From Butyrivibrio sp. LC3010 (GTDB taxonomy: Bacteria; Bacillota; Clostridia; Lachnospirales; Lachnospiraceae): a stretch of DNA of 64,000 bases. Numbering within the stretch: position 1 is the first letter of the stretch; every line of letters begins with the position of its first letter. Location: assembly GCF_000424385.1 (NCBI RefSeq), contig NZ_AUJU01000011.1:62001-126000 (forward strand), given 5' to 3'. The notes under the pieces were generated by a model. It was not told the origin of the DNA. It worked only from the letters and a program-made list of their open reading frames with translations, and searched no databases. Below are positions 27,078-36,500 of the stretch, one piece after another. A program made the translations under genes and the position numbers.

Positions 27078-28067
27078 TTAGCAGATGATATCTTCATATT
27101 TCATTCTGACAAGTTTGTGGGGAAGGCGTACATTTCTGCCTGTAGATCCGCTTAAGAGTCTGTTCAGTTCACATACTGCCTCAGCAGAAACATTGGCAAA
27201 ATCCTGCTTTACTGTGTTCATCTGTTTTCCTACATATCCCATCAGGATAATGCCATCGAAGCCACAGACAGGACGGAAAATATCCATATCCATGAGGGCT
27301 TTCATGGCTCCAATTGCCATCAGATCTGAACCGCAGACTACTATATCTTTATTTTTTGCATAGCGAAGTGCTATATTTCTGGCTTTTAATTCGGAAAAAT
27401 CTCCGTTCCTTATAAAAAGCTTCAGCTTTTTCTTTTTGGATAAATCTTCCATGGCACGGATTTTTTCCTCGGTAACAAAGCTGTTTCTCATTCCGGCAAT
27501 GTACAGGATCTTATTTCCGGTGTTTTCACTAATAGTCTTCCAGGCTACGTCATACTGTGCCTGGTAGTGGTCAATACCGATAGCTGATGTATTTTCATTT
27601 ACATAGGGATTATCTACGACGACAATTTTGAAGGTCTGTGATTCTATGAGTTTTTGCAGGACTTTGTCATCATTGTCCATACCAAAGATAACAATTCCGC
27701 TTATGCTCTGGGAAGTAAAATATCTTGTCATTTCTTCAAGATTCATTTTTTCTATAACAGAGTAGAATACCGTGATGCAATCAAGCTGTTTCTCCCTTGC
27801 CATTCCAAGTGCACCTGAAATATACTGCATGTCTATCTCGTCGATCGCCTGGGTCTTCATGTTAAGCTTAAGAAGAAGCGCAATCCTTCCGGAGCGTTTT
27901 GATGAAAGTGCTGCTGCAACCTGATTAGGCACAAAATTGAGGCGTTCCACCGCCTCTGTCACTTTCTTTTTAGTTGACTCACTTACATATGGGTAATTAT
28001 TTAAGACCTTGGATACTGTTGAAATGGCAACCCCTGCTTCCTTTGCCACATCCCTGATTGATACCAT
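27078..28067 (-). CDS. LacI family transcriptional regulator
   Basis: 329 aa. The helix-turn-helix is at 1-25 (SIRDVAKEAGVAISTVSKVLNN), followed by the hinge helix region (NFVPNQVAAALSSKRSGRIALL) and a sugar-binding periplasmic-type domain (about 60-329). The hinge segment (AAALSSKRS) carries the Leu that LacI-type proteins insert at the CG centre of their operators, which fits the AACGTT sites at the glgP promoter 240 bp downstream. It is therefore the likely regulator of glgP, with a maltodextrin-like or other sugar as effector; this is inference from position. TGAGG precedes the ATG. Confidence 0.92.
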   Translation of the reverse strand: MVSIRDVAKEAGVAISTVSKVLNNYPYVSESTKKKVTEAVERLNFVPNQVAAALSSKRSGRIALLLKLNMKTQAIDEIDMQYISGALGMAREKQLDCITVFYSVIEKMNLEEMTRYFTSQSISGIVIFGMDNDDKVLQKLIESQTFKIVVVDNPYVNENTSAIGIDHYQAQYDVAWKTISENTGNKILYIAGMRNSFVTEEKIRAMEDLSKKKKLKLFIRNGDFSELKARNIALRYAKNKDIVVCGSDLMAIGAMKALMDMDIFRPVCGFDGIILMGYVGKQMNTVKQDFANVSAEAVCELNRLLSGSTGRNVRLPHKLVRMKYEDIIC

Positions 28068-28165
28068 CGATATGCCTCACAATTAATTTGAATTTAGATT
28101 TTATCATGAAAGCCCATGAACTACGACTTTCACAAAATTAGTTTATCAGATAAATCAGTAAATTA

Positions 28166-28254
28166 AAAGAGACCTGATTCACTAATAACCTTAATTGACA
28201 GTTTTCATAGTTATAAAAAACACTGCATATCGGTAATAGTTTTCGGGTCTCTTT
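28166..28254. repeat. Structured region closed by a 9-bp helix (71-nt interior)
   Basis: AAAGAGACC at 28166-28174 pairs perfectly with GGTCTCTTT at 28246-28254. On the minus strand it is in the leader of the lacI-type gene; on the plus strand the second arm is followed by AATATTTTT. It matches no riboswitch family I recognise. Confidence 0.5.
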
Positions 28255-28307
28255 AATATTTTTATGGAACTTCCTGCATTTAAACAGGAAAAAATTCCTA
28301 TTCTGTT

Positions 28308-29333
28308 TTAAATAGTATCAAATGTAGCAATCTTAGCAGATGCAACCTGATTCATGTAATATTTGTAGAGTGATTTGTAGGTGTCACTGTTATAGTGAAG
28401 TCCGTCACCTGTTGAAAATCCATTATTCTGAAGGTATGAATAACCATCAAGCCATCCGATTCTGTCATCAAGACCTGCCTTAAGTTCCTTATTAAAGCTC
28501 TCAATGTCATCATTAGTGATTGTAGGATAATCGCTTACAGGTGTTACAGCTGCGTAATAAACAGTTGCGCCGGAATCTATCCAGGAATCAACCTTGTCAT
28601 TAACAAGATCGATGTATTTCTCTACATTATATAAATCATTAACACCATAGTTGATAATGATTACGCTTCCCTCGCCGACATTCTTATCTATCTGGGGAAT
28701 AGCTTCGTTAGAAAAGAAATTGTAGCCCTCTCCAACCTTGGCAATCCATTCATTTTCATCCTTATCAACTGCCTGGCTCATCTGAACCGTGCGGGAATCT
28801 CCTGCAAAAATGTATTCAGTACCGGGTTCTGCTTCCTGAAGATAGTCGCAGTTCACATAACCGACCTCATCTCCTATCATGACCTGATACCATCCATTAT
28901 CAGTTTTTCCGAGGCATTTGACTTTAGTATCTCTCTGTATCTGCCCCACCTTATCAAAATCTTTACCTGCTCCGCTTCTTATATTAACCTTCTCTGTGGT
29001 ATACAGATTCTTTTCATCCTCAAAGACTGTGATCTTATATTCTGTTACGCTGGAATTCTCTTCAGTAAGATTGATAGCCTTTTTACTGTCAGAGTTATAT
29101 GTGTTATTTATCACTTTTGTGGTATTAACAATTTCTCTGGCTCCTGCCATCTGCTTATCAGCTGTAACTTCCACCTTTTCTGCTTTTACGAGGGATGTCA
29201 TATGTCTATCCATCTGAAAAGCTGCATATTCAGCTATGAGCACTGCTATCAAAAGAAGTGATACGGCGAGAATGATCCTCTTTACCGGAGCTATACTCTT
29301 AATTTTTGTGTTCCTGCTACCTGTCATTTTCAT
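28308..29333 (-). CDS. Membrane-anchored SGNH hydrolase with SH3 domain
   Basis: 341 aa, with AGGAG before the ATG. It has a basic N-terminus and one membrane helix (about 18-40), a linker, and a bacterial SH3 domain (about 105-165: LYTTEKVNIRSGAGKDFDKVGQIQRD...GYVNCDYL). An SGNH/GDSL hydrolase domain (about 170-335) has the Ser in FAGDSRTVQMS, the Asn in INYGVNDLYN and the Asp/His pair in GDGLHYNSDTYK. It is extracellular. SH3 domains of this type bind cell wall, and SGNH enzymes remove acyl groups from sugars or lipids, so an acylesterase acting on wall or surface glycans is likely. Confidence 0.85.
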   Translation of the reverse strand: MKMTGSRNTKIKSIAPVKRIILAVSLLLIAVLIAEYAAFQMDRHMTSLVKAEKVEVTADKQMAGAREIVNTTKVINNTYNSDSKKAINLTEENSSVTEYKITVFEDEKNLYTTEKVNIRSGAGKDFDKVGQIQRDTKVKCLGKTDNGWYQVMIGDEVGYVNCDYLQEAEPGTEYIFAGDSRTVQMSQAVDKDENEWIAKVGEGYNFFSNEAIPQIDKNVGEGSVIIINYGVNDLYNVEKYIDLVNDKVDSWIDSGATVYYAAVTPVSDYPTITNDDIESFNKELKAGLDDRIGWLDGYSYLQNNGFSTGDGLHYNSDTYKSLYKYYMNQVASAKIATFDTI

Positions 29334-29454
29334 ATTCAGAATACTCCTTGATTAAAAACGGAGAAACAAGTTTATAAGGTTACAGATTATCTTGAACATC
29401 ATTTATCATGCAAATATTACTTATCATTAAGAATGCTTTCTATATGATAAATAA

Positions 29455-29471
29455 GGGAGCTTCTTGCTCCC
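29455..29471 (-). terminator. Hairpin downstream of the VanZ gene
   Basis: GGGAGC (29455-29460) pairs with GCTCCC (29466-29471) around TTCTT. On the minus strand it is followed by TTATTTATC, a modest U-rich tail. Confidence 0.6.
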
Positions 29472-29524
29472 CATAGTTCGAGATATTACTCCTTTTTTAC
29501 AATCTCGTCAAGTTTTTGTAACAT

Positions 29525-30121
29525 TTATTTTTTATTCTTCCTTATAATCTTGTGGAATATCAGGTAGAGTACCCATAGAATTCCCCAAATTATCCAGCCT
29601 ATAGCTCCTCCCAGAGTATTTGTTACAATATCATCAACCTCTGCAAATCCCAGCTTTAAAAAAAATTGCGTATTTTCAATAAAGCATGATAAAAATGCAC
29701 AGGTAATCACACAGATCAGAGGATTTCTGAAAATCCTGAAAGCTCCCGGAAGCAGCATTCCCATTGGAATAAACATGATTATGTTTTCAATAAAAAGTGC
29801 TTTCCTTAATGTAGTAGTCCCCCATGAGGACCACAGATGGAGATTTACTCCGTCAAACTGTCCCGGCTCTCTGCTCATGAAAACTATAAACAATAAAGCT
29901 GTAAGATATATCAGAAGGGCAAAAACTGCCGTGGCATGTCCAAGGCTCAGACTCCTCTTTTTATTTATTATTTTATGTATAATTGCATATAACAAATAGA
30001 TTGCCCCATAAACAAGGGCAATTGCTAATCCTACATGCGTATATTTTGTCATTCGCTGTATATCGGAAAGAATTCTTCTTATGAGTGCTTCATTCTCCCC
30101 AATTATTTCCAAAAGTATCAT
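29525..30121 (-). CDS. VanZ family membrane protein
   Basis: 198 aa with an N-terminal amphipathic part, then about five membrane helices. The VanZ signature lies in VTCAFLSCFIENTQFFLKLGFAEVDDIVTNTLGGAIGW (the Asp-Asp-x-x-x-Asn-x-x-Gly block). VanZ-like proteins are linked to teicoplanin resistance in enterococci, but most have no assigned role. The start overlaps the stop of the upstream gene by 4 bp (ATGA), so the two are translationally coupled. No Shine-Dalgarno sequence of its own is evident. Confidence 0.88.
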   Translation of the reverse strand: MILLEIIGENEALIRRILSDIQRMTKYTHVGLAIALVYGAIYLLYAIIHKIINKKRSLSLGHATAVFALLIYLTALLFIVFMSREPGQFDGVNLHLWSSWGTTTLRKALFIENIIMFIPMGMLLPGAFRIFRNPLICVITCAFLSCFIENTQFFLKLGFAEVDDIVTNTLGGAIGWIIWGILWVLYLIFHKIIRKNKK

Positions 30122-31755
30122 TTTTTATTAACAACTTCCCTGGCATATATCACACACTGTACAATATTTGAACGCTGTTCCCTGGTAAGGATATAGCTTA
30201 CGCCAAAGTTTTTCTTTGCTCCTTTGTAAAAATCGGTAATAGAGTCAGCCCCGGCCGCAATAGCATTGCCTCTGCGGTCAAGTGCAATTACCGTCACCGG
30301 TACATAATCCACGTTTTCATCTGACGAGTTGGTCACATCAGCAGAAAGTGTAAAATATCCGCTTGCATTGCTTCCATACATAATATTGGCAATATCAAAA
30401 TCCTTACGTGGATCTCCGATGCATTTTTTCACATCAAGATCGGGCATTATAAAGTATTCATTAACTCTGTAAAGCGAAAGGCCGGGATACTCTGCCTTTT
30501 TTGTTGAAGTGCCTTCTGTTGCACTGTCTGATGCTCCTTCATCTGTGCCGTCAGCAGAATCCTCAGACTCTCCCTCTTCAGAAGAATTATCTGCATCTTC
30601 CTCTGTCTGGGAACTGCCTTCTGCACCACTTTCAGACTCTGTTTTTTCATCTGAAGAAGCTGCATCTGCTTTTTCACTGTCATCTGCATCAGTCTTCTCA
30701 CTGTCCTTATCATCGGACTTTTCGGCTGCGGCATCATCAGTGCTGTCTGTTTTGGATGTATTCTCTTTATCATCTGAAGAGCTGTCTTTGTCAGCAGCGT
30801 CAGTTTTCTTATCATCCTCACCGCTTTTTCCTGCATCTGAATTACTGTTCTTTTCATCGGCTGATTTATCAGAACTGCTGTCAGAAGTAGATGCTTCCTT
30901 TACATCTTCCACGGGTACATTATCCTTGACATTAGCTTTACCCTTGGGAGATGATGTGCTCTCATCATCTGCAGGTAAAAGCTCTGTTCCACCGCTCTTA
31001 TCACTATCATTAATAGAAGATGTTCCGGCACCCTCTGCAGCAGACATCCTTACCTCTGCGTCCTTGGTAATGGTGAGCGCTGAAGTGGTAAGTCCCTCCT
31101 CCATGAGCGCCTTTTCCAGCTCATCTATATCTATGGCATTTACATCCTCGCCATTTGATGAAGACTCTGCGCTGCTGGCTTCTCCGGGATTTGGAGTGTC
31201 ACCTGTAAGCTCATCCGCTTCAATAGTTACGCTGTCTTCCCTTGTTTTAATATGTCCATAGGGCACATAGAAAAATCCTTTTTCACCGGGCGCAATAACA
31301 TCCGGTACAGCTCTTACAAAATCATATGAATCCACAACTTCAAGATTTCTGTCCTCTATATTAAATACGGAATCTCTTCCCAGATAAAGATTGCTCTGAC
31401 CAACATTTTCAATTGTCACAACCGCATGAAAACCTGAGTAAAGCCCGTCATCCTCGTATACAAAATTGGTGCCTGTTATACGATAGTCTATATTCTCGGC
31501 AGCATCCTCTCTTATTAAAACAGTACTTCCATCGCCACCGTCCCAATTTTCATTCTCATTATATCTGAATATCCAATTGCCTTCACTATCAAAGTACTTG
31601 GAGCTGTCCATGGCCTCTTCCTGGGTAGGCGCTTCATTTACCTGCTCCACCGGCTTGTCAACCGGATTATTCTTTCGATACATATAATAAGCACCGAAAA
31701 TAAAGCCTCCTAAAAGCGTTACTATCAGTGCAAAAGTTGTTAGTGCGTACTTCAT
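30118..31755 (-). CDS. Membrane-anchored protein with a long Ser/Asp/Lys/Glu linker
   Basis: 545 aa, with GAGGGGAG before the ATG. It has one N-terminal membrane helix (4-25) and an extracellular β domain (about 55-170, with AVVTIENVGQSNLYLGRDSVF). A disordered stretch rich in Ser, Asp, Glu, Lys and Thr (about 175-435) is followed by a second β domain (about 440-545: GSNASGYFTLSADVTNSSDE...YKGAKKNFGVSYIL). Both β domains look like FxLYD/DUF5067-type immunoglobulin-like folds. It has no enzymatic motif. It is coupled to vanZ by an ATGA overlap and is probably a surface protein whose linker crosses the wall. Confidence 0.75.
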   Translation of the reverse strand: MKYALTTFALIVTLLGGFIFGAYYMYRKNNPVDKPVEQVNEAPTQEEAMDSSKYFDSEGNWIFRYNENENWDGGDGSTVLIREDAAENIDYRITGTNFVYEDDGLYSGFHAVVTIENVGQSNLYLGRDSVFNIEDRNLEVVDSYDFVRAVPDVIAPGEKGFFYVPYGHIKTREDSVTIEADELTGDTPNPGEASSAESSSNGEDVNAIDIDELEKALMEEGLTTSALTITKDAEVRMSAAEGAGTSSINDSDKSGGTELLPADDESTSSPKGKANVKDNVPVEDVKEASTSDSSSDKSADEKNSNSDAGKSGEDDKKTDAADKDSSSDDKENTSKTDSTDDAAAEKSDDKDSEKTDADDSEKADAASSDEKTESESGAEGSSQTEEDADNSSEEGESEDSADGTDEGASDSATEGTSTKKAEYPGLSLYRVNEYFIMPDLDVKKCIGDPRKDFDIANIMYGSNASGYFTLSADVTNSSDENVDYVPVTVIALDRRGNAIAAGADSITDFYKGAKKNFGVSYILTREQRSNIVQCVIYAREVVNKK

Positions 31756-32030
31756 AATGCTCCCCTCATTTATCGACCTATGGATACCGCTTACGGTGAA
31801 TTCCTCAGATCAAACATTTTTATCATAATTGTTTTGCCCCTACCATTTATGATTTCAATATTATCGTAACAAACATCCACAACGTGTTCAATAATGGTTT
31901 TGCTTTTTCGAAATTTCACAGAATAAACACAAACCTGTCACTGTTTCTTACGAATTAAGCTCTATTATAAAGATGTAAATTGAAAGAAGATTATCTCATC
32001 CCCCTCATAAGAAAATTTGTCGTGACTAAA
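31756..32030. other. Gene-free interval between FecR and the linker protein
   Basis: It must hold the promoter of the 30118-31755 gene. I see no convincing box pair for it. A TATTAT word near 31963 on the plus strand could be the -10 of a short transcript ending at the hairpin at 32032. Confidence 0.35.
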
Positions 32031-32031
32031 G

Positions 32032-32067
32032 CTGCCGGGTATCGTGGCAATACCCGGCAGTTTTATT
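32032..32067. terminator. Strong hairpin terminator downstream of fecR-like gene
   Basis: CTGCCGGGTA (32032-32041) pairs perfectly with TACCCGGCAG (32051-32060). The plus strand continues TTTTATTT, a good terminator; the minus strand continues CTTTAGTC, a weaker one. Only the minus-strand gene is obvious here. Confidence 0.7.
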
Positions 32068-32126
32068 TATGCAAATACACTTTCGAGGTCCTTTTGATCC
32101 CGGTGGAGCTTACTTACGCAGAGCAC

Positions 32127-33326
32127 TCAGTGATTTTGCTCTCCATCAAGGTAATTCCTTATTACAGTCTGCGCCTGCGGGCTTTGATATTGTATTTTCA
32201 CCTCCGTGTTTGCTCCATTTATTCCCTCAGTCTTCATACTGCCGGTTTTTATTTCATCGCCTTCGTTATTGCTGCTGCGATTACTGTTGTTCTGATTGTG
32301 TGAGCCCTTATGATTTGGTGTTGTATTAGCAGCGCTTTGATTCTGATTTTGTTCATCATTATTTGGTATATTATGTGCTCTCCACTGCTCTACGCTCACA
32401 TCTTCAGGAATTATCTTTACGTACCCTTCCGTGGTATATAAAACTTTTCCCTCTGAATGATCCTCCAGGAAGTCCATATGCATGGCCTTCTTTTTGTTAT
32501 CATTTTTCTTTTTGGCAGACTTGTTCGAACTCTTCTGCTCTGTTTTTAATTTGTCTTCAACCTCAGCCTGTGTAAGGCTTCTAAAATCCAGACCGCTCTG
32601 CTGGAAAACTGTATTTGCAAGGGTCTTGTCCTTATAGAACTCCTCTAAAACAAATCCCTTAATGTCATTTTTCGTAATGTCCTCAGTTACTATTTTGCAG
32701 TCATTTTCTGTTTTTCCGTTCAGATAAAAATCTGCCGACTGTCCTGCCAGCAGGATTACGGTCTTACTTTCGCCCGACCTAAGACTTGTTATCTTGCAAT
32801 GAAGACTTCCCTCAAGAAGACAGACCCGTGTATGCCTTGCATCCAATACCTCAACCTGGGCGCAGGTTCCCCTGATCGACATAGTCATATTAGATGTTCG
32901 AATATTAAAAATCTCATTTTCCTCAAGTGGATTAGTTACATTAAAAAACAGATTTCCGGAATTCAGGAGTACCTCATATTTACCGCTGCGCTTTCTGACC
33001 TCTGCCCTGGTGAGGGAATCAAGCTTTACATGCTTGGCACTGTCAAGATTCACATAGGCACTGCTATCTGAAGCCGTTGAGATGGTTGTCCCGTTTGCAA
33101 GTCTCATTTTGGAAGTAGCCTGTTTCTTTTTTCCGTTATAGTCGATGACATTTACCGTGCCTGTACCACCCACAAGCCTCATTGCATTTTCGGTTTCATT
33201 TTTGGTCTCGGCTACAACCTCGTCTCCTGAAAAGATGATAATAATGAAGAGCGCAACTAAAAGCGCAAGTATCCTTCTACCTGCGCGAGCTGCCTTATAT
33301 ATCGTATAATCGTATACTCCCCTCAT
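32127..33326 (-). CDS. FecR domain surface protein
   Basis: 399 aa, with AAAGGTGG before the ATG. Residues about 15-38 form a signal anchor (ILALLVALFIIIIFSGDEVVA). A FecR domain follows at about 45-205 (MRLANGTTISTASDSSAYVNLD, then LLNSGNLFFNVTNP, SMSIRG-type segment, VCLLEGSLHCKI and VILLAGQSADFYL). The C-terminal third is helical, then rich in Asn, Gln and Ser. In Gram-negatives FecR relays iron signals to a sigma factor. In Lachnospiraceae stand-alone FecR domains occur in envelope proteins of unknown role. No sigma-factor gene is adjacent. Confidence 0.85.
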   Translation of the reverse strand: MRGVYDYTIYKAARAGRRILALLVALFIIIIFSGDEVVAETKNETENAMRLVGGTGTVNVIDYNGKKKQATSKMRLANGTTISTASDSSAYVNLDSAKHVKLDSLTRAEVRKRSGKYEVLLNSGNLFFNVTNPLEENEIFNIRTSNMTMSIRGTCAQVEVLDARHTRVCLLEGSLHCKITSLRSGESKTVILLAGQSADFYLNGKTENDCKIVTEDITKNDIKGFVLEEFYKDKTLANTVFQQSGLDFRSLTQAEVEDKLKTEQKSSNKSAKKKNDNKKKAMHMDFLEDHSEGKVLYTTEGYVKIIPEDVSVEQWRAHNIPNNDEQNQNQSAANTTPNHKGSHNQNNSNRSSNNEGDEIKTGSMKTEGINGANTEVKIQYQSPQAQTVIRNYLDGEQNH

Positions 33327-33526
33327 AGCGCCACCTTTCCCAAACGCCTTTTCTCTATAATAAATGATACGATATTCTGATAATAAATGGTATTAAATAA
33401 ATGTTATTTTTTTATAAAGCCGTTTATTCAAAAAAGCTCCAATAGTTGCTCCTTTAATGCAAAAGCATTATCAGTTCTGTATCTTCGTATTAGCATACTT
33501 AATCCAATCCGCAGTGGGGAATTATA

Positions 33527-36500
33527 TTAGCCTAGAAGTTCCAGCAACTGTTCTTTTGTCATATTTGTAATGGATTCGCTGTCACCGCTAAGGATTGCAT
33601 CAGCCAGATCCTTTTTGGCGTTCTGCATTTCAATGATTTTCTCCTCAATAGTATCCTTGGCAATGAGCTTGAAAACAGATACATTTTTCGTCTGCCCTAT
33701 TCTGTGTGCTCTGTCGGTGGCCTGATTCTGAGCAGCCAGATTCCACCATGGATCATAGTGTATTACAACATCAGCCCCTGTGAGGTTAAGCCCTGTTCCT
33801 CCGGCTTTTAGAGAAATCAAAAATAAAGGGATATCATTTTCATTGAAATTGCGGACAAGCTTTATTCTCTCTTCTTTGGAGGTCTGCCCTGTTATCTTGT
33901 AATATTCTATGTGCTCTGCTTTTAAATCCTTTTCAAGAAGTTCAAGCATCGATGTAAACTGTGAGAACAGAAGTATCTTGTGCCCGCCGTCGATAGCGCT
34001 CTGAACAAGTTCTATGCATGAGAGCCTCTTGGCGGATTCTCCTTTGTAGCCTGCGGTGATAAGCTCAGGGTCGCAGCATATCTGCCTTATCCTTGTGAGC
34101 TCTGCCAGAACTTTCAGTCTGTCTTTTCCCGACCTGTAATCCTCACTCTCAAGCACTTTTTTCATATGTGTAACCTGCGCGTCATAAAGCTTTCTCTGCT
34201 CACTGTCAAATTTTGAATAACGGATTTCTTCTATCTTATCAGGCAGATCCTTAAGCACATCTCCCTTTAATCTCCTTAAAATAAAAGGTCCTACCATATT
34301 CCTAAGCTGTTTGGTTACTGCCTCATCCTTAAATTTTGTTATGGAGGTCTCAAAGTCAGTCTTAAACCTGTCATAGGTGTAGAGAAATCCCGGCATCAGA
34401 TAATCAAAAATGCTCCAAAGCTCGCTAAGTCTGTTCTCTATAGGCGTTCCTGTAAGAGCAAAGCGATGTCTGCCCTTTATGATTTTAACCGACTTGGAGG
34501 CTGCTGCCTGGGCATTTTTTATATACTGAGCTTCATCTATTATCTCATAGTCAAAGGTATGCTTTTCATAATGAGCAATGTCTCTTTTCAAGAGGTCATA
34601 TGAAGTAACCAGGACCTCCGGAAGAACTTTTTTCGAAAGGAGTTTTTTCCTCTCTGCCTGAGTTCCTGTCACTGTCTGGACTTCAATCGACGGCGCAAAC
34701 CTTTTAAATTCTTCCTCCCAGTTATACACAAGGGATGCGGGACACACTATGAGAGCCGAAAGCTTCGTCTCTGTCCTTCTTTCTAAATGCTCTTTCCTGT
34801 AAAGAAGCATGGCTATAACCTGCAGCGTTTTTCCAAGCCCCATGTCATCAGCCAGAATTCCGCCAAAGCCCAGTTCCGATATCATGGTAAGCCACTTAAA
34901 TCCATACTTCTGATAGCCCCTTAAAACTCTTTCAAGGCTCTTGGGAACATCGATGTCGGCATCTTTTATGGTGTTAAAATTCCTTACAATGTTTTTGAAA
35001 TTCTTATCACGGTCTGCAGCTATATCATCATGTTCTTCTAAGAGCTTGTTTATGTAAACTGCTCTATACAACGGAAGATGGAGTTTTCCCTTAGTGAATT
35101 CCTTCACCGATACCCCCATGGCCTCCATGGTCATCATCAGCTCCTCCAGGGTATCATCTCTGTCGAGCCTGATGAATTCTCCATTCCTTAATCTGAAAAA
35201 CTTCTTGTTTTTCCTGTAGCTTTCAAGGAGGTCAAGAAGTTCCTCCTCTGACATTTCCTCAGTAGTTACTTCAAGATTGAGAATGCCGCTATCTACGGAA
35301 ACACCAAGTCGCACTGAAGGAGTCTTTCTTATCTTGAGCTTTTCAAAATCCTTACTGGCTTTTATTTCGCCATATGCCATAAGGTCTTTTAAGCCTTCAC
35401 TAAGGAGATCAAAAACATTATCACCGCTTTTTTCACAGAGGAAGGTCTCCCCGTCATCACTGGTAGTCGGAAGGTAGTGCATCAGGGTCTGCACTCCGCT
35501 CTGCTCGAAAGTAGTGTCGCGGGATACCGGAAGCGGATAGTCTGAATCCCTTAGTTCATGAAGGAAAATCTCCTCCTCACCATAAGTCGCTGAAACTCTG
35601 CCAATAATGTAATCCTCATCGGCATCCATATAAAAACTCAGCTTGCACTCAGGCGGCAGGACGCTCTCCAGTTTTAAATCCTCAGGTTCGATAACTTCTA
35701 TGTCAGAGGATTCCATCATCTGCGGAAGCAGTCTGTAATAAAACTCTGAGATATTCTTTTCTCCTATGGTGAACTCAGAAAGACCATTATTCGCATTCTC
35801 TATTAAAAGCTCCATCATTGGAGATATCTTTTCAAGCCTTGTAAGTGTGCCGGTTTCATTGTCTATGGAATAGTTGTAGTTTTTACCCCTTATAATCAGA
35901 GGAACATAAGCTTCTACATAGAGCCCGTTGAACTGCTCTTCAGTTGAAGAAATATACACCTTTGCCTTTACGTTTCCGGATCCTATTTTGATTCTCCTGA
36001 TCTCACCACCGCCTTCTATCCTGAGCCCGGAGATTTCCAGCATCTCACCATAGGCTATATCATAGAAGGTATCAAGATGCTCAGCTGACAAGTCTATCTC
36101 ATCAGTAATAACGGAATAATCATCAGAAAAATAGTTTCGTCCCATCCCGTACTTGTTTTGTATATAGTCAGTCTCTTCTTTAACAGCTTCAATTATTGAA
36201 TAATATTTCTTGGATTTTTCATCAAAATCATTATCCATAAATGAAAGGATATAGCTTTTTCCAAACTTCATGCTCTTATGCTGTTTATGAGCTTCGATAA
36301 GTCTTGGAATGCTTTTAAGGACATACAGCTTTTCAATTCCTATCTTGAAGGAAACGGAGAGTTCAGGGTATTTATTATTGTAATTGATACGTATTCTTGG
36401 CTGCAGACGAACTATAGGCGCTGCTGTTATTGTGTCCTCAATCTTCTGAATGCTTGTCAGCTTTTTATATCCCTTTAAAATCTTATTTCCAATATAATCC

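Noticed and set aside
30509..31261. 250-residue plus-strand open frame rich in Ser, Leu and Val
   Set aside because: It is antisense to the Ser/Asp/Lys-rich linker of the minus-strand protein; composition follows from the repeats, and no ribosome binding site is present.
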